A stretch of DNA of 64,000 nt from Rhynochetos jubatus. Its lineage: Eukaryota; Chordata; Aves; Eurypygiformes; Rhynochetidae. A program made the position numbers and the translations under genes. Below are positions 12,481-25,928 of this stretch, one piece after another. The first letter of the stretch is position 1. Every line of letters begins with the position of its first letter. The stretch lies in the NCBI GenBank assembly GCA_027574665.1, contig CM050690.1, positions 73,575,433 to 73,639,432 on the forward strand. The letters run 5' to 3'. The notes beneath the pieces were generated by a model. The model had not been told where the DNA came from. It worked only from the letters and a program-made list of their open reading frames with translations, and ran no database searches.

Positions 12481-15459
12481 GTACCACTTAAGCCATTCAA
12501 AGTCGTTCCTGACTTTCAGCCTACACTTTAATTAGTGGGATGCTTATACCTCCTGTATCTTATGTCAACACTGTCCTCCACCTTAATGTTTTTCCTCTCC
12601 CCATGTTTAATTTCCTGATGTTTTTTAATGGACAGAAGTCAGATCTCATCAGTTTCTGTTTATCAGGTAGAAGAAGCCAGACTCCTTGTCTTCTCTCCAT
12701 AGAGACTGAAGAGAGAGACAGACAAGGGGTTTTTTCACCTCCTCCATTTAGTCCTACCTAAGTTCTTCCTTCCTGAACAAGGTCAGCAAGCGCAGGCAAC
12801 AGTATGCAAGCACAAATCACCCATGCCTTTGCCCTTCCCTCTCTGCCAGGTACACTTTCCCAGCACATACTGGTAGCACCGCCTCCTCTCCCCACAGTTA
12901 CTCTGTACAGGTTGACGCCACGGTGCCGAGTCACGAGGAATTCCCAACAGCTCTCACCGAGCTTTGCATTTTTCAGAAATTCTTGTCATTGCCTTATAAC
13001 CAAATCTGACACACGCCTTCTGCTTCTCTTGCCACACCACAAGCAGAAGACATCTATCTGTTTCTCCCACCAGTCTTCGCAACGTTACTAGCTACAGCCA
13101 GCTCCTTGTACGCTTTACATTTCTTCTTGAAGAAAATTGGAATTGAAAAAGAAATATCTGCTCTGGTGATTTGTGAGATATTACAAAACTCCAATAGATG
13201 TATGCTTTCATCTCAAAACAAGAGATTGGCCCAACACACTCTTCCTCTCACAAACCTCATGGAGTGTGGAGGATGACCTTCCACACCGCTTCCACCTGTC
13301 TATTAAGGTTTTATTACTCTTTAACATCTATTTTAAACCTTGCATATTACCAGAGCCTTGGTGACATCTGAAGTCAAGACCCATTCTTACCCACTTTTAT
13401 CACCCATCTCCTTATCTTCCTGCCAACCCACAGAAACCACCTTTTCATTCCCCGGTGTGCTGGGTTTTAGTTGACATCCAGTTAGGTGATGCCACTGCCT
13501 CCTTACAGCAGCAGTTAACCTCCTGCTAACAGGGTTCAGATTTCCAGTGCTGCATGTTTTAGCACTCTGGGTAAAACCAGACTCAGATTCAAGGTGGTAA
13601 GATTTTGCTCCCATCACAAACTTATGTGTATCATTTTCAGTGTCATGCTTGTAAGAAAACATTCCTACAGTTCAGCTACCATACCCAGATCATCTTTACC
13701 CAACTCCTGTCCCCGTGCACAGCAGTCAGTCCTTCCTTTGTGAGGCTGGCTCTCTCCTCTCCATGGGACCAAAGCACCTTCTGTTATCTGTTTTAATACC
13801 CTTTGCAACACGTCACCTTGTCTGCTGAGGTGGAAGCCCCTGCTGGACTTCCTGATCCTCAGGATACACCTTCCTTTACAAACTGATTTTTTGCCCACAC
13901 CTCTCGGAGGTTCTGTGTTTGCTTACCATATCCTGACGCAATGATGAGATGAATCACCAGCTCTGGGGCCATTTCCTAGGGTGGAGCCTTTTCTTGTTAT
14001 TTGAGATGCTAATATTTACCCCTGTAGCTTCACTGAATTTCACACTCTTCTCCGTATCCAGGCGCCTCACTTCAGCAAAAAGCTCCTTCGGTTTCTCTAG
14101 GGGCTCGACAGTTGCTGGTCTGTATGTTTGTCTGTCTAATTCAACCTAGGTTAAGTTGCAACCACTCAAACCAAGTTCACTTCCATGCCCAGCTTCCCTA
14201 AATCATCCTCTGTGCGTCTTAAAGCCACATCTACAGATAACTTTATCGATTTTATGGCTTTAGTCATTATCTGATGATGAAACTGCCAGACACACAGCTC
14301 TCTGAACCTAGCCATTACCAACAGCATGTGTTCTCTGGTGCGGGGAGTTAGTGTGACAATACCCAGAAATACTTCTCTCTAGCCATACTATGAGGTTTCT
14401 ACCCACATTTAAATCCTGGACTACGTGCCGTAGATCTCTTGTGCTATAACAGCAAAATCTCTTATCAGCTCTTCCCAAGCAATTTCAGCCCAGCTGGTTC
14501 TCTTTTATCCACACTAATGCTGCTTTACAATATTGCATCACTAACACACAGTGGAATTTTCCCAGTCACCTTTATTCCTCTCTTCCCAGGGCTGGGCATC
14601 CCCTCTGACACCTCTGTTCCCCTCGTGGCTCCTGCTAACCCTATGGGACTAGTCCCGAGTCCTACACTGGCAGTCCCCACCACTTCCGTCACAAGCTCCA
14701 CGCTTCGCTTTGTAACACTAACATGTTTGCACCCTCTTGGAAGCAAACTCAAAACGACTAATTAAAATGTTTTTCACTGTTTGCTTTATATAACTGTACC
14801 ACTTGTCATTTCAGGATCACGTAATCCCTATTTCACGTCCAACACCAGCTCCTTCCTGACGGTCTATGAGAAAAAAGAAATGCAGTGCAGCCGCAAGCGT
14901 GCAGAGGGTTAACTCCTACGTATGCAGGGTCCGTCACGTGCCGCTCTGCGCCAATAAAGCCTGAACACATTTCTCTATCTTTGACCAAAGTGTCAGATAC
15001 AGAACGGTAACTTCAAACTCAAGTTTACAATAGAAGTAAAAGGTTTGTTGGTAGAGCTCTGTTAAACCACGCTCCTCCCACCTAGCCAAAGCGTAAAAAA
15101 AATACTGACTTAACACTGCAATCCAACAGGTCATGGCATGTCTTGGTCTCTTTTTAACCATGGAAAAGATATGCAAACACTTCTCATTATAGTCAGACTA
15201 GTCATCATACAACAGCCACGTACCTCTACTCAAGCCACAGATACTACCAAACTTCGTTTTTACCAATCCTTAAGTACTGGCAGGGCAAGGAGTACAGATT
15301 TCATAATAGCTTCTCCAGTCTAAGGAAAAGCACACCAACTTCTGCTGTTGTGATGCTGAAGCTAGAAAACCAGTTCAGTCTAAAAAGCATAAATTTGTCA
15401 CATGTGATGATAACCAACGTAAAGCTGCCAAGAACTGCAGAAAATCCTTCATTAATGGA

Positions 15460-15585
15460 AATTCAGAATCTGACCTTTTCCTAGAAGACTCTGGGTTGTT
15501 ATACTAAAAAATACTATGCCCTACAGGGGTCATACTAGATGATTACAACAATCCATTCTGGCCTTATAACTGTAGAGTTTCTAAG
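15460..15585 (+). mobile_element. Ancestral sauropsid-type CR1 3' end, plus orientation
   Basis: The order of words is that of the CR1 type common in turtles and crocodilians: a CCTTTTCCTAGAAGACTCTG-like stretch, then ACTATGCCCTACAGGGGTCA. This is followed by TACTAGATGATTACAACAAT and CCATTCTGGCCTTATAACTG. That type ends '...GACTAGATGATCATAATGGTCCCTTCTGGCCTTAAAATCTATG'. It lies antisense to the UNC13B transcript and is heavily mutated. Confidence 0.65.
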
Positions 15586-16503
15586 CAGTTAATCTCCTCA
15601 AAAGATCTGCTACTAAAATGGAGCATACACAGGCTCCACTTACTTAATTTGATATGTTAAAATCTAATAAAATTTTGCACATGCAGCAAGTTATACCAGG
15701 TAGGAAAGGCTGAAATAGAATTACTGTTTCACATCCATTTTTCCCTCCCCACCAATCCATACCCATGTTGTGCGACAAATTAAAGCCACATACTACAAGT
15801 CTAGGTACAGGTCAGGAGCTCAAGGTTGGGGATGTTTGAACCAGAAAATAATAATAATTAAAACACAAGACTTTATTAATCTATGAAATGACACGATTTT
15901 GGTAGTGTTAGAACCCTCAAATACAAAAATGAAGGCAATCTCAGCTTTCTAGTAATTTATGGTCCCTCAGACTCTCAAAGAGGAGCCATACAGATTACAC
16001 TTTTCACAAAGGCCAAATGATCTTCTGAAGAATGACACCTGCTTGCTTTTAAAGAATTCTCATGATGAAGAATAATGCATGAAATTGGGACGGTGAACCA
16101 AGTAGGAACAACACATAATTTTCTAGAAGGTGCGCAATAGTTTATCCAGCAGTCACGCAAAGCTTCCTCACCCAAAGCTGATAAGCTACCTTGGCATCAT
16201 CTCAAATTAGTGTCTGGTACTCCTGGCCCTGTAGGAACAAACAGTTATTAAAGACTTCCAGAATAACAGTTCGTAGATCTCCAGCGTATAATGGCATGAC
16301 ATTCCACAGGGATTTTGTTTGCAAAGGACTGTGGTTGTTTCAACAGGCTGTGTGACGACTAAATGTGAATCATCACTAGTATTGGAAGTCTGAAGTCCCT
16401 GAACGTTTCCTGAAGACAAGTACTGAGGGTTACACAAGCCCTCAGGAAAGGAGAATGTCTCCGAAGGGTTTCCCCTCTACAAATGTAAATACCTACATGT
16501 TCA

Positions 16504-16519
16504 CATATATATATATATT
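16504..16519. repeat. (AT)n microsatellite, short
   Basis: About eight uninterrupted AT dinucleotides inside UNC13B intron 1. Confidence 0.9.
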
Positions 16520-18952
16520 CCTTGGAAACTGCTATGTTGGCTAAGCAGAAATTTTCAGCTTACAAGACAGCTTAAGTGAAATTTGACCCAGAGTTTCTCC
16601 ATGCACAGACTTCCCATCACTACCTTGTTATATAGAACTGTTTTGAAATATGCTTAAAACCTATTATAGGGCAATTAAAAAACTCGATAGAACACTAGAA
16701 GAACTGTTTGCACATCAGTCTTTGAGCCATGTGGTCAAGGGTTTGCTGAAAAACTGCCTTACAGTAACCTTGTGACACTCAAGATGCCAACATCCAGTAC
16801 AGAGTACAATAAAACGCACACCATGCTTTAAGTTTATAAAGCTGTCTGGCCTTGATCCAGTGGCACTAAGATCAAGATACATCTATGGCAACTCCAAAAA
16901 CTATGGCAAGCCAAGAGGGGTGGTCAAGGAAAAGCCCCATGAAGGCTGAGAAGCACAGAGTGCCTTCAGCAGCACATGAGGCCCCAGATCAGCGCCCGAC
17001 TCTGGGGGTTTGCTCTGTGTGCATACTGCGGCTACCGACCCCTTCCCCCAGCTCAAGCACTGGTACAGCTGACCAGACAGTATGTCTGGTGACGCAAAGC
17101 CACAATAACGCCGGAGCAGGACAAGGCAGAACAGATTTGCCACAACATCGTACCAGAGGTTCAAGCAACCACCTTAAGTCTGTTCCCAAACCAACCAACC
17201 CAGTCTAGGCCCTGAACAACACGCCTACATCCTCCTCCAGAACAGGTTTCAGGTGATGCAGCCCCTTCATCAGTTTACCTTGCCTTGTTCAACACGCCCA
17301 CATCCCTGCCACAGGGCCTGCACCACGGCGCTGCCATAAAAGCTTGAAAGAATGAAGGGTTTAACGGGACACCTCACTCAGCTCCAGACCCAACCTCCTC
17401 TCCTCAGGAGAAGCCAACAGACAGCAGGTCAGTTCTATGCTGCAGATGTCATCTGGACAGAGGGGTGACCCAGTAAGTCCTTTAGCATGTATTTTTTTTT
17501 TTAATAATGTTTTTTAAACTGGGTATTACTACATTGGCTTGAGCTGAGAAAACAGGCATTCAGTGGGACAATTCTCAAAAGTGTAATTCTGCAGCTATTT
17601 TGTACCTAGTAACCATGTCTCCACGGCAGAAATGCTGGAGCCTCTTCAGCAAAGCATTTAGCTGTAAAGAATTAAGAGAGTTAAATCACAGGAGCTTTAA
17701 GTAATAAGGTTAAAACCAGTATTCCTTAAAGGGACACAGTCAAGGCTGGAAGCCAAACTTCTTTTAAGACTCCCCAACAGTTTTAGGCTAGAGATTACCA
17801 TGCACAAGACACCTCCTCTTATCCCTCCCCAGACATGTGATTCCAATTCAATTCACTTTCTGTTCACAAGGGATGCTTCGAGGAAGAGGATCAGAGGTCT
17901 GAGGTCAGCACAAACTTGTTGAAAGATAAGTTTCCTTATGTTCCAAATGCCCCAACTCCCCAAACACAGGCAAGCAGAAAGGGAACAAAATCCCTTTAAC
18001 ACAGTCTCTAACCCTGCCCAACAATGCTAAGACCTTTACAAATTAAGCCTGGCCTGCAAAAATAAACCCTGCTAACAAAGGAGATGAGAGATATATATAC
18101 CTGGCAACACCTTAATTTAATTTTCTCTCAGTATAGGACTGCCATAAACTGAAAGTCTCCAAACAGGGACTTCCACGTTGAATGCAGGAACCCAACTCCC
18201 TTATCTTTCTTCCCAAATCCCACCTCAATTCATCTGGCAACAGGATGAGCATATGGACACCCAAAAGCAGTGTGGGAACACCAATTGGGTCACAACCAAT
18301 AGCTGGCAGCCTTTCCTTTCATATTTGAGATGCCCTCACGTCGCTGTCAGAGAGGCAGCAAACCTGCCAGCACCCCCACGCTCCAATCTGTTGCCACTTT
18401 CCACAACAGGGTATGAATCCATACCATAACACGGTGCTTACAAAGTTCAACCAACATCAGTTAAACAAATTCACCAGCTGAGAACTTTTCCTCATCTAAC
18501 TTGACCCCATAGTCACAGCAAGGTCTCTTGCACTCCACGCTGGGCAAGAAGGAAAAGGTTGCTAATATCCAGCGTGTTACTTGTTAGCTAGAAGGGTAAT
18601 TATTCAACTGAAATGCAAAGTTAATAACGGGGAAAATAACTTAAAAGGACATTAAGGAATCTGTTTGAAAGCCTGCTGAAGGAGGCTGGCACCTCAGCTT
18701 TTTGTGATACACCAGGGAAAACCCCACTTGCATCTGTTCATTAAACTATCAACCGGAGGTGAAGATCACTCAATGGAGAAACACTGGAGAGTTCACATGC
18801 CTATCAGTAATTCTTCAGTCCTGTTAAAACTTCTAAATAGCACAGCAACTCAGAAAGTGTTAAACAACTGTTCTGGATCCCCACTATGGTTCATGGTTAC
18901 AAAGGAATCATTTTAAAGTTACCTGTGGTAGTTGCAATGAAATCGAATACAA

Positions 18953-18972
18953 GGATTGTCCAAAGACAATCC
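18953..18972. repeat. Short perfect hairpin, 8-bp stem and 4-nt loop
   Basis: GGATTGTC and GACAATCC are exact complements separated by CAAA. No miRNA-like longer stem surrounds it. Confidence 0.8.
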
Positions 18973-21900
18973 CTAGCAATACACAAGGGACATTTCAGAG
19001 GGGGCTAGTTTCACAAAGCTGAGGATAAGTATTAGAAAACTCATCAATAAGATGGAATTTGAACCAAAATGGTGGTATCAGATGCAGGAATCATTTACGA
19101 AGAGTTTTTAGGAGGCCAAAAAGCCACTACTCCTCTGGCACAAGGGACGATTTTAGTCCATCCCACTACAGAAGCAGCAAAGAGCTATGAGCCACGGTTC
19201 AACATACAAGAACAGTATCAGCACAGCTTAGCTGGCTCTAGGAGTAGGAAGTTAGATGCAGGGGAAAACAAGAGAGTTGAACAAAAAAGAGAGTATAAAA
19301 AAAAAATTAGAGAAAAAAATAACACTAACAAGGTCATTGACCTCCCAACTCACTCCCTGACTTAACTGCTAATGGCAAAGAAGTGACAGACATCCAGTAA
19401 AGAACTGCCCTGTGCTCAGGGAGAGGCAAGTACCTGTACAACCAGGTACTTTCCAGCCCATCAGTAAGCGGGCATTAAACTTCCAAGATGCAAATAATAA
19501 AAATGAGAAGGTCCGGATAACTGGCACTCGGGTTTGGGTGAAGAAGTCTGCAGCCCAGTGATACTTGCTTTAAATGCATCCTGAGAGATCAGAAAACAGC
19601 TCCACGGAGAGTAACGTAGGACACTTGGGGTGACATTCAGGGCAGGCTGGTAGGAGGACACGCACCTACTGAGCACACCAAGCAAGCGTCGAGAAACTAC
19701 TGCAGCAATCCATGTGTAAGGAACTAACGTTCTGAAAAAACGATGCCTACTATTCAGCACTTCTCTAAACTACACAGATACAACATGCAGAATTGAGACA
19801 TGACTTACCAGCACCAGATACTCTCTTTACAGTGCAAAATTACACAATAAGGTGGAAAGCCAGTGAAACAGAGTAATTGTTAGCCACCTGAGAGACCCTT
19901 CATGATTAGGTTTCCCAAACACCAGTACAACCACCTGCCATGTTTCAACATTTTCACTCCTAGATCAGGCATTTACCATTTATACATGACCCAGCAGGAC
20001 ACAGAAGCCAGTGAAGAGGCAAGAAATAAGAGAAGCATTATGCACAGCTGCCTAGGCAAGTGTAAGGAGAGCCTAAGTGAAAAGAAAATCCACCTGAAAT
20101 CCTGCTAAATGCAGAGAGATCTGAACACCGAGGATATACGTGTAGAATAGAAACCCTTATCACATAAAGCATCTGCCAAATTTTACAGGTCATAGTAGAC
20201 AAGCAAAACATTATTTCAGCAAAGTCCTTAGCAAAGATGGCTAATGCCTGCTCAGATGAGGACGAGCTGGCAACAGGAATAAAGCAGATTTTAATTTTCC
20301 ATTTAATGATGATGAGATCAACACAAGAATATTAAATCCAATTTTCATTTCTATAGAAAATTCAGAGGCATGGTCAGGAAATAAAGTCTGCAAAGAACGC
20401 AAATCCAAATGCTGAAGAGAAGTATTTCAAGCTACAGACTCCAGAATTCTCTCTATCAAAAGACAAAGAACAGCCAGTTGCTTTCACACACTTCCACCCC
20501 AAGAAAATGCCAGGTACTGGTGAGCTTTAACCTGCCAAAGAGGCAGAGTAAGGGAAGACCTTACACACCCTCACAACAGCTCCCAATCTGTTTGCAAGGC
20601 CACACAACACATTATCTGAATGATAAAGTAAGAGTTATAAGGCGTACCGCTCTGGCTTAAGCTCTCTTGCAAGAGCACAGTTTTCACCAAGTGATTAAAC
20701 TGTTTTTCAAAACATTCAGTAAAATTTGATCACAAGGTATAAAAAAAAATATGCAAGAGGAAATTTCAAAGCAAATTTGTAGGAGGATCATTTGCCATCA
20801 GACATAAGCATTTCAGATGCCTCCAAGTCAATATTTGAAGTAAGGTCCTGGATTTAAAAAAGCAGTTTCGTTTGCTTGGACTTCATATGCCATTGTGTAA
20901 ACCGCAACTAGCTCTCAGATTGTAGTTCAAAATGAAGATCTTTCAGCATTTGGATTAAATCCAACAGTTTGATCATATTATAACAGTGTATTACTAACAA
21001 CTTTAATTAAAGTTTGACCTGGCAGATCCCAAGCAGAACAAGTCAGCTGAGAGGACACCAAGTGAGCAAGACGAAAGCAGATGCTATTCAAATTCAGGAA
21101 GCAACTGTACATTTCCTCAGTCCCACTGAAAATGACAGCAGGGTTTCAAGTAGCTCTTGCTCCCCGAATACTTTGAAGAAGACTCCACGCTCTTTGTGGA
21201 AACTTTTGCAGTACCAGTGTCCAAAGCTGAAGAAGCGAGGGTTTGAAAGAGGACATGAATGACTGCCCATGCATCACAAGCCAGCTGTGGTTCCTAGGTT
21301 TTAAACATTCCTATTATGGAACAGGACAAACTTTTCACTTTAAAAGTTTCCTCTTCGATTAAGTCACCAATTACTGTTTTACAAACCCCAAGCTCAAGAC
21401 TCGGCGCAAAAAAATCTCCTTTAGTAGCAAAGACTCTTTTAGCTAATGCAGTTTATTATGTTCCAACACTACATACACTGGCAGCCTCCTGACTAACTGC
21501 AGCTAGGGAAAAGTTGTTCACAATACTCACAGAGCAAATTCCTCACAAAGCATCATATTTTTATTCACACCCTACCTTTATAACCTGTACTTCTGCTACC
21601 ACTTCTAGAGTCCAATTCTGTTCTTTTCCATTTTGACCTACAAAGACAGGCAGGGCTTTTTTCAATTCAGCAAGCATTTCAGAATACTGTCACGACGCGG
21701 CAATACAACTACCCCACCGCTAAGAGTTCTGTTTACAAGTGTGCAATGTAGGAAGCTCCTGCTAGAGACCCTCACCCTTGAGACAGAAACGGCCGGAGGC
21801 ACTGCATTCAGCCTTCAGGAAACAGAGGTGAGTTGAGGCTATTGCATCAGCAGGAAAATTATCCTCTAAACACAAAGAGTAAGACCTGATATTCAACTTC

Positions 21901-22186
21901 TGGGCTTCTAGTTAGGGATATTTCTAAGTGCTTCACAAGACAAACATGTTTTCATTCCTGTTTCTGTTAACATCCATTTCCATTTTCCCTGTTGGCTTCT
22001 TTCATTTAGATGCCAACAGAGTTCAACTTGATGGGCAGGTGCTGGAACCTGAATTTTGCTGGCAATGCAGGGATGCACAGTTAAATTCACCCAGCACTAT
22101 TCCAACACTCCAGGAACTCTGACAAACCAAAAATGTTCCCAGGTTAGAAAGCCTAGCTAACTCTTCAGAGCAGCAGCAAGATAAAT

Positions 22187-22202
22187 GGGGGGGGGGGGGG
22201 GG
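22187..22202. repeat. Homopolymer run of 16 G
   Basis: An uninterrupted G16 tract in AT-rich intron sequence, and so unexplained by local composition. It is a strong candidate for G-quadruplex formation on the plus strand and C-rich in the UNC13B transcript. Confidence 0.95.
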
Positions 22203-23333
22203 AGGTCCCCAACCTCCATACAGTGTCATTTCACTCAGCAGTCAACAGCTTCATCCAGCAGCAACCACCTAACTCAACCTCCTACACACTTCAGGCAACC
22301 AAATCTCACACAGACCGTGCACTCGGCCCCAAGACAAAGGCAGAGCAGGCAAAAGCGCTGTGTCCTCACGGGACTAAGCCAGGTACCCCCATCACAGGGA
22401 TGAGGGACGATCCCCACCTCCAATATCCTGCAGCAGCAAAGCATTTCAGATGTTGATACAGTGAACAGGACTGGCAAGGCGTGAGACACAGTTTTTACTG
22501 TGATTATCAGATAAGGCAGGTCAAGCAGCTAGGAAGACAAAGGCACTGAAGACACAGCATAAGCTGTTCTAAAGCAGAGAGGAGGAAAGCTAGAAGAGGA
22601 CAATCACTATCCTGAGATAGCAAGATACTTTTGGGGACAAAGTAAAATGTAATAAAAGCGAGCAAGCGAAAGGGTCTGAAGTATCACTCAGGACAACAAT
22701 GCCCAGCAAAGGAACCAATGGCAGAGCACCCGTGAGCCATCCAACCGCAACAGGGTCCCCCTTGGCTATGACCCTTGCAAGCTGTGCTGAGACAGCAGTT
22801 AGCTTTATCTCTAAGTCAGAAGACAGGAAAGATCAGAAGAAGAAATTTAATTGAGTCCTGAGGTAAAATCAAGACTTCCAAGAGAAGGCCAAGAAAGTTA
22901 ACAATGCCAGACTGATGTGAAAAATGAGACTGCTTCGCTGGGATTACTTTTATATCTGCCATTTCCACAAATACAACTCCAAATGCAAACAAATAAAGCA
23001 AACTATGCCAAGAGAAGATTATCAGACATAATCCAGACACAGCTGCTCTAAACAGCAGTACATGCAATCTCTTTTGCACTTAAGCAATAGAATCAAAATA
23101 CGAAGAAGTCTCCTCTAAAAGCCTCAGTCATGCAATATTCAGGATATGTCCACTTCACTTACACCCTCTGCATGTTTTCCTGCTCCAAAAGAATCCCTCA
23201 GTTTGCTCTTGCAACAGTTACCACTGGCTCACTTCACACACCCTCTAAACACTGGCAGGTGAGCCCAGACTCACAATTCCTCTGACTTTAGGTTTTCTGT
23301 CAAGTACTTCTTTGACAGATATAGCTGAATGTT

Positions 23334-23353
23334 AAAAAAAAAAAAAAAAAAAA
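23334..23353. repeat. Homopolymer run of 20 A
   Basis: The longest homopolymer in the window. It could be the tail of an old retroposon in plus orientation, but the sequence to its left matches nothing I recognise. In the UNC13B transcript it is a U tract. Confidence 0.95.
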
Positions 23354-25607
23354 GCCTGATTTGTTATTTAAGAAGAAAATGTAAAGAAAGGTACCACAGA
23401 CCACAAGATCCAGAAGCCATGTATGTTAGCTTGCAGGAACAAAGGCAGCACTCAGACATGTTTGGTGTGCACTGTTTTAGATTAGCCATTCATTAAAATA
23501 CTATTCATGTGCATAATTCAAGGTGGGGGGGCATAAATCAATGAATTACACTATCTTTCTGGCTGCCAGGCTTGTTGTTACGCTGCCACTCAGGGTTTTT
23601 TCCACATTTCCCTTTATCTGTTAAACTGCAATTCAGAGGCTATTAACAGTGTCCCTGTCACCTACATTTCTTTCACGGGTTTTTTTTGTTGTCTTTCAGT
23701 TTTAATCTTGGGTCTACAGCATCCAACCCTGTGTTACTATGAAGTCTTACATGTACACCATTTTTAATTGGAAAAAAAAAAAAAAGCAGCTTTTCCAACT
23801 TAGTAAGGTCTGCAACTGCTTTCTCAGAACAATCAGGTCATTTCAGTGGAAAGGAAAAATGCAAGAAAAGCCTCACTTTTTTTAAAGAAAAGCGAGAGTT
23901 AATAGAGCTTTCTCCTCCTTGTCCCAAAAATTATTATTTTACCTGAGCTCCTGGTACCCTTTTTGTTTTTCAGACTGCTCTACCTCAGCATATTTCCATT
24001 CTGTGTTTAATGGGTCATACTGGTGGGATCTCATCAGCTTGCTCTTTCTGTCATGACTATTTCAGACAACATATTTCTTCAGGTTTAGTAAATTGACTGT
24101 ATTCTACGTTCTTATAACAAAGTTGCTCAGTGTCATCTACCTACATTACTGCTGGTATTTTCTACTGTCCTAGCACAGCAGATGGAAATGAAAGATGAAA
24201 TTTTCACAGTAACTCTCCATCACACACAGTCACCAGCCACCTCAAGTTTCTTCTTCAGCTCTTAATCAAAGAGCAAGCCAAACACCAGAGCACGTCATTC
24301 CAGGCTGCTGAAATACTCTACAGACCTAGAATTAATACCCTGAAGAGCCAAGACAGGTTCAGTAACTCAATCATCCAGTTCATATTCTTTCACTACTCTC
24401 AGTACACAGGGCACAAATACCCCTTGAACACAGTCAGCTCCAACGGCATCAAACCCACATTTCTTTAGAGGACAGCCTGAGAACGTTTTGAGGGTGAACG
24501 ACCAAAAAGAATGAGGAAACACCTGCAGCATGGAAGCATCCCTGAGCTGCTAAGAATCACCTGAGAGTGATTTTTGGTAAAGCCTTTAAATGGACACATC
24601 TACTAGAGAGGTTATGTGTTCTTCCCAGTTTACACCCAACTGCCTCACAAACATTTTTAAGATAAACTTTGCACTTGTACACCTCTCCTAACACCCTAAA
24701 CACAACAGATGCTTAATACAAGCGCTGAAACTTCACCTCCAAATGCGCTCTTACGGGAACAGCGTACAATGCACACTCAAGGTACTCTGCCAGCATCTTT
24801 TTATTAATGCCATCAAGGATTTTGATCCCCTAATGTGACGAACAGCTGGATGAAACCGCCGTTATCAGATCAAGCAACGTGAGCGAAAGAAGAGCTAAAC
24901 TGCCAGCAGCACACCAGTGCCACTTTTTTCTACCACACCTGGAGAGGGAGTTGAGAACATTAAAACTACACTTCTAAGCCGCCAGGCAGGGCTGGCGTCA
25001 GGGACACCCTGTGACCACAGCGTTCGGTGCAGAACTCTGACAGCGGACGCGTCCCAGAAGCGCGAGTCCTGGCAGATGGTCTTCTCCAGGGATTTTACTT
25101 TTTTTTTGGCACAAAAAAAGCAAGAAATTGAAAACCAGAGATAAAAGAGCAAGCCGCTGGCGCTATAATCCAGCCTGCGTGAGAAAGAGCCTCCTTTCAG
25201 TAACCTGTTCAGCGAGGGAATGAGGCTTGATAGCAGGATGAGAAGACAATCAGTAAGGTATCTGCAGCAATAACGCATGCCACGGGCGCGTATGGGGGCA
25301 GCGAGAGCTGCAGCGTTAAAGCCAGCGACAGCCACCTGCTCCCTGCGAGCGGCTTCATCCAGCGGCAGCGCCTCGGCTCGTCTTCAAACACACCGCCAAA
25401 GTCGGGCACGGCTCCTCCTCGCTCCCGGGGACGCGGCACCGGCCGGGACCGGAGATTCTCCACATCGCACCTGCTCCCGCGCCTTCCCTCGCCCCGAAAG
25501 CCGCCCTGGCCCCCCTACGGCCGCCCCGGGGCCTGCGCTCGGGGGGCAGGTGGACGCTCCCGGGCGAGACCAGCTGTGGCTCCCGGCCGGCACGGGCGGT
25601 CCGCCCC

Positions 25608-25622
25608 GGGGGGGGGGGGGGG
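25608..25622. repeat. Homopolymer run of 15 G within the CpG island
   Basis: An uninterrupted G15 tract in the first few hundred bases of UNC13B intron 1. It sits on the strand opposite to the transcript, so the quadruplex-prone strand is the transcription template. Confidence 0.95.
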
Positions 25623-25859
25623 AGCTCACCCGGGAGGTCACCAGGACGCCCGCACCGAGAGGCAGAATCGTTGATTTCAAAGAAGACTACCCCAAACCCC
25701 ACGCACGCGCGAAGTTCCCAGCCGTGCTCCGCTCCGGAGCGCGGTGCCCGGGTGACAGCTAACTTTGGGGGTGCTCAGGGCGGGCAGGCTCGGTCCACGC
25801 CTCTCCTCACCGGTGAGGCAGGAGACCCCCGGGGCGCCCGGCTCGGCCCTGAGGCGCTC

Positions 25860-25893
25860 CCGGCACCGGCCACCCTCCGGCACCGGCCACCCC
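25860..25893. repeat. 17-bp tandem duplication near the UNC13B exon 1 donor
   Basis: Two adjacent identical copies of CCGGCACCGGCCACCCT lie about 36 bp inside intron 1. Slippage in GC-rich sequence is the simplest explanation. Confidence 0.85.
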
Positions 25894-25928
25894 CCGTCTC
25901 CGCCCAGCCGGGCCGTCGCCCCACTCAC

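Larger units (their letters stand above)
1..25928 (-). other. UNC13B: UNC13B intron 1 (partial; runs off the left edge)
   Basis: This is non-coding sequence immediately downstream, on the minus strand, of the exon 1 donor at 25,928/25,927. It is AT-rich until the CpG island begins near 25.27 kb. I looked on the minus strand for the expected second exon (continuing VK.AKF and then a KFNTYVTLK-like C2A strand) and did not find it, so the intron should continue past position 1. Long first introns are usual for this gene family. The intron contains only old CR1 fragments, homopolymers and short palindromes, listed separately. Open frames here (up to 180 codons, at 897-1,439 on the plus strand) resemble no family I know and are treated as chance. 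The intron assignment depends wholly on the exon 1 call. Confidence 0.7.
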
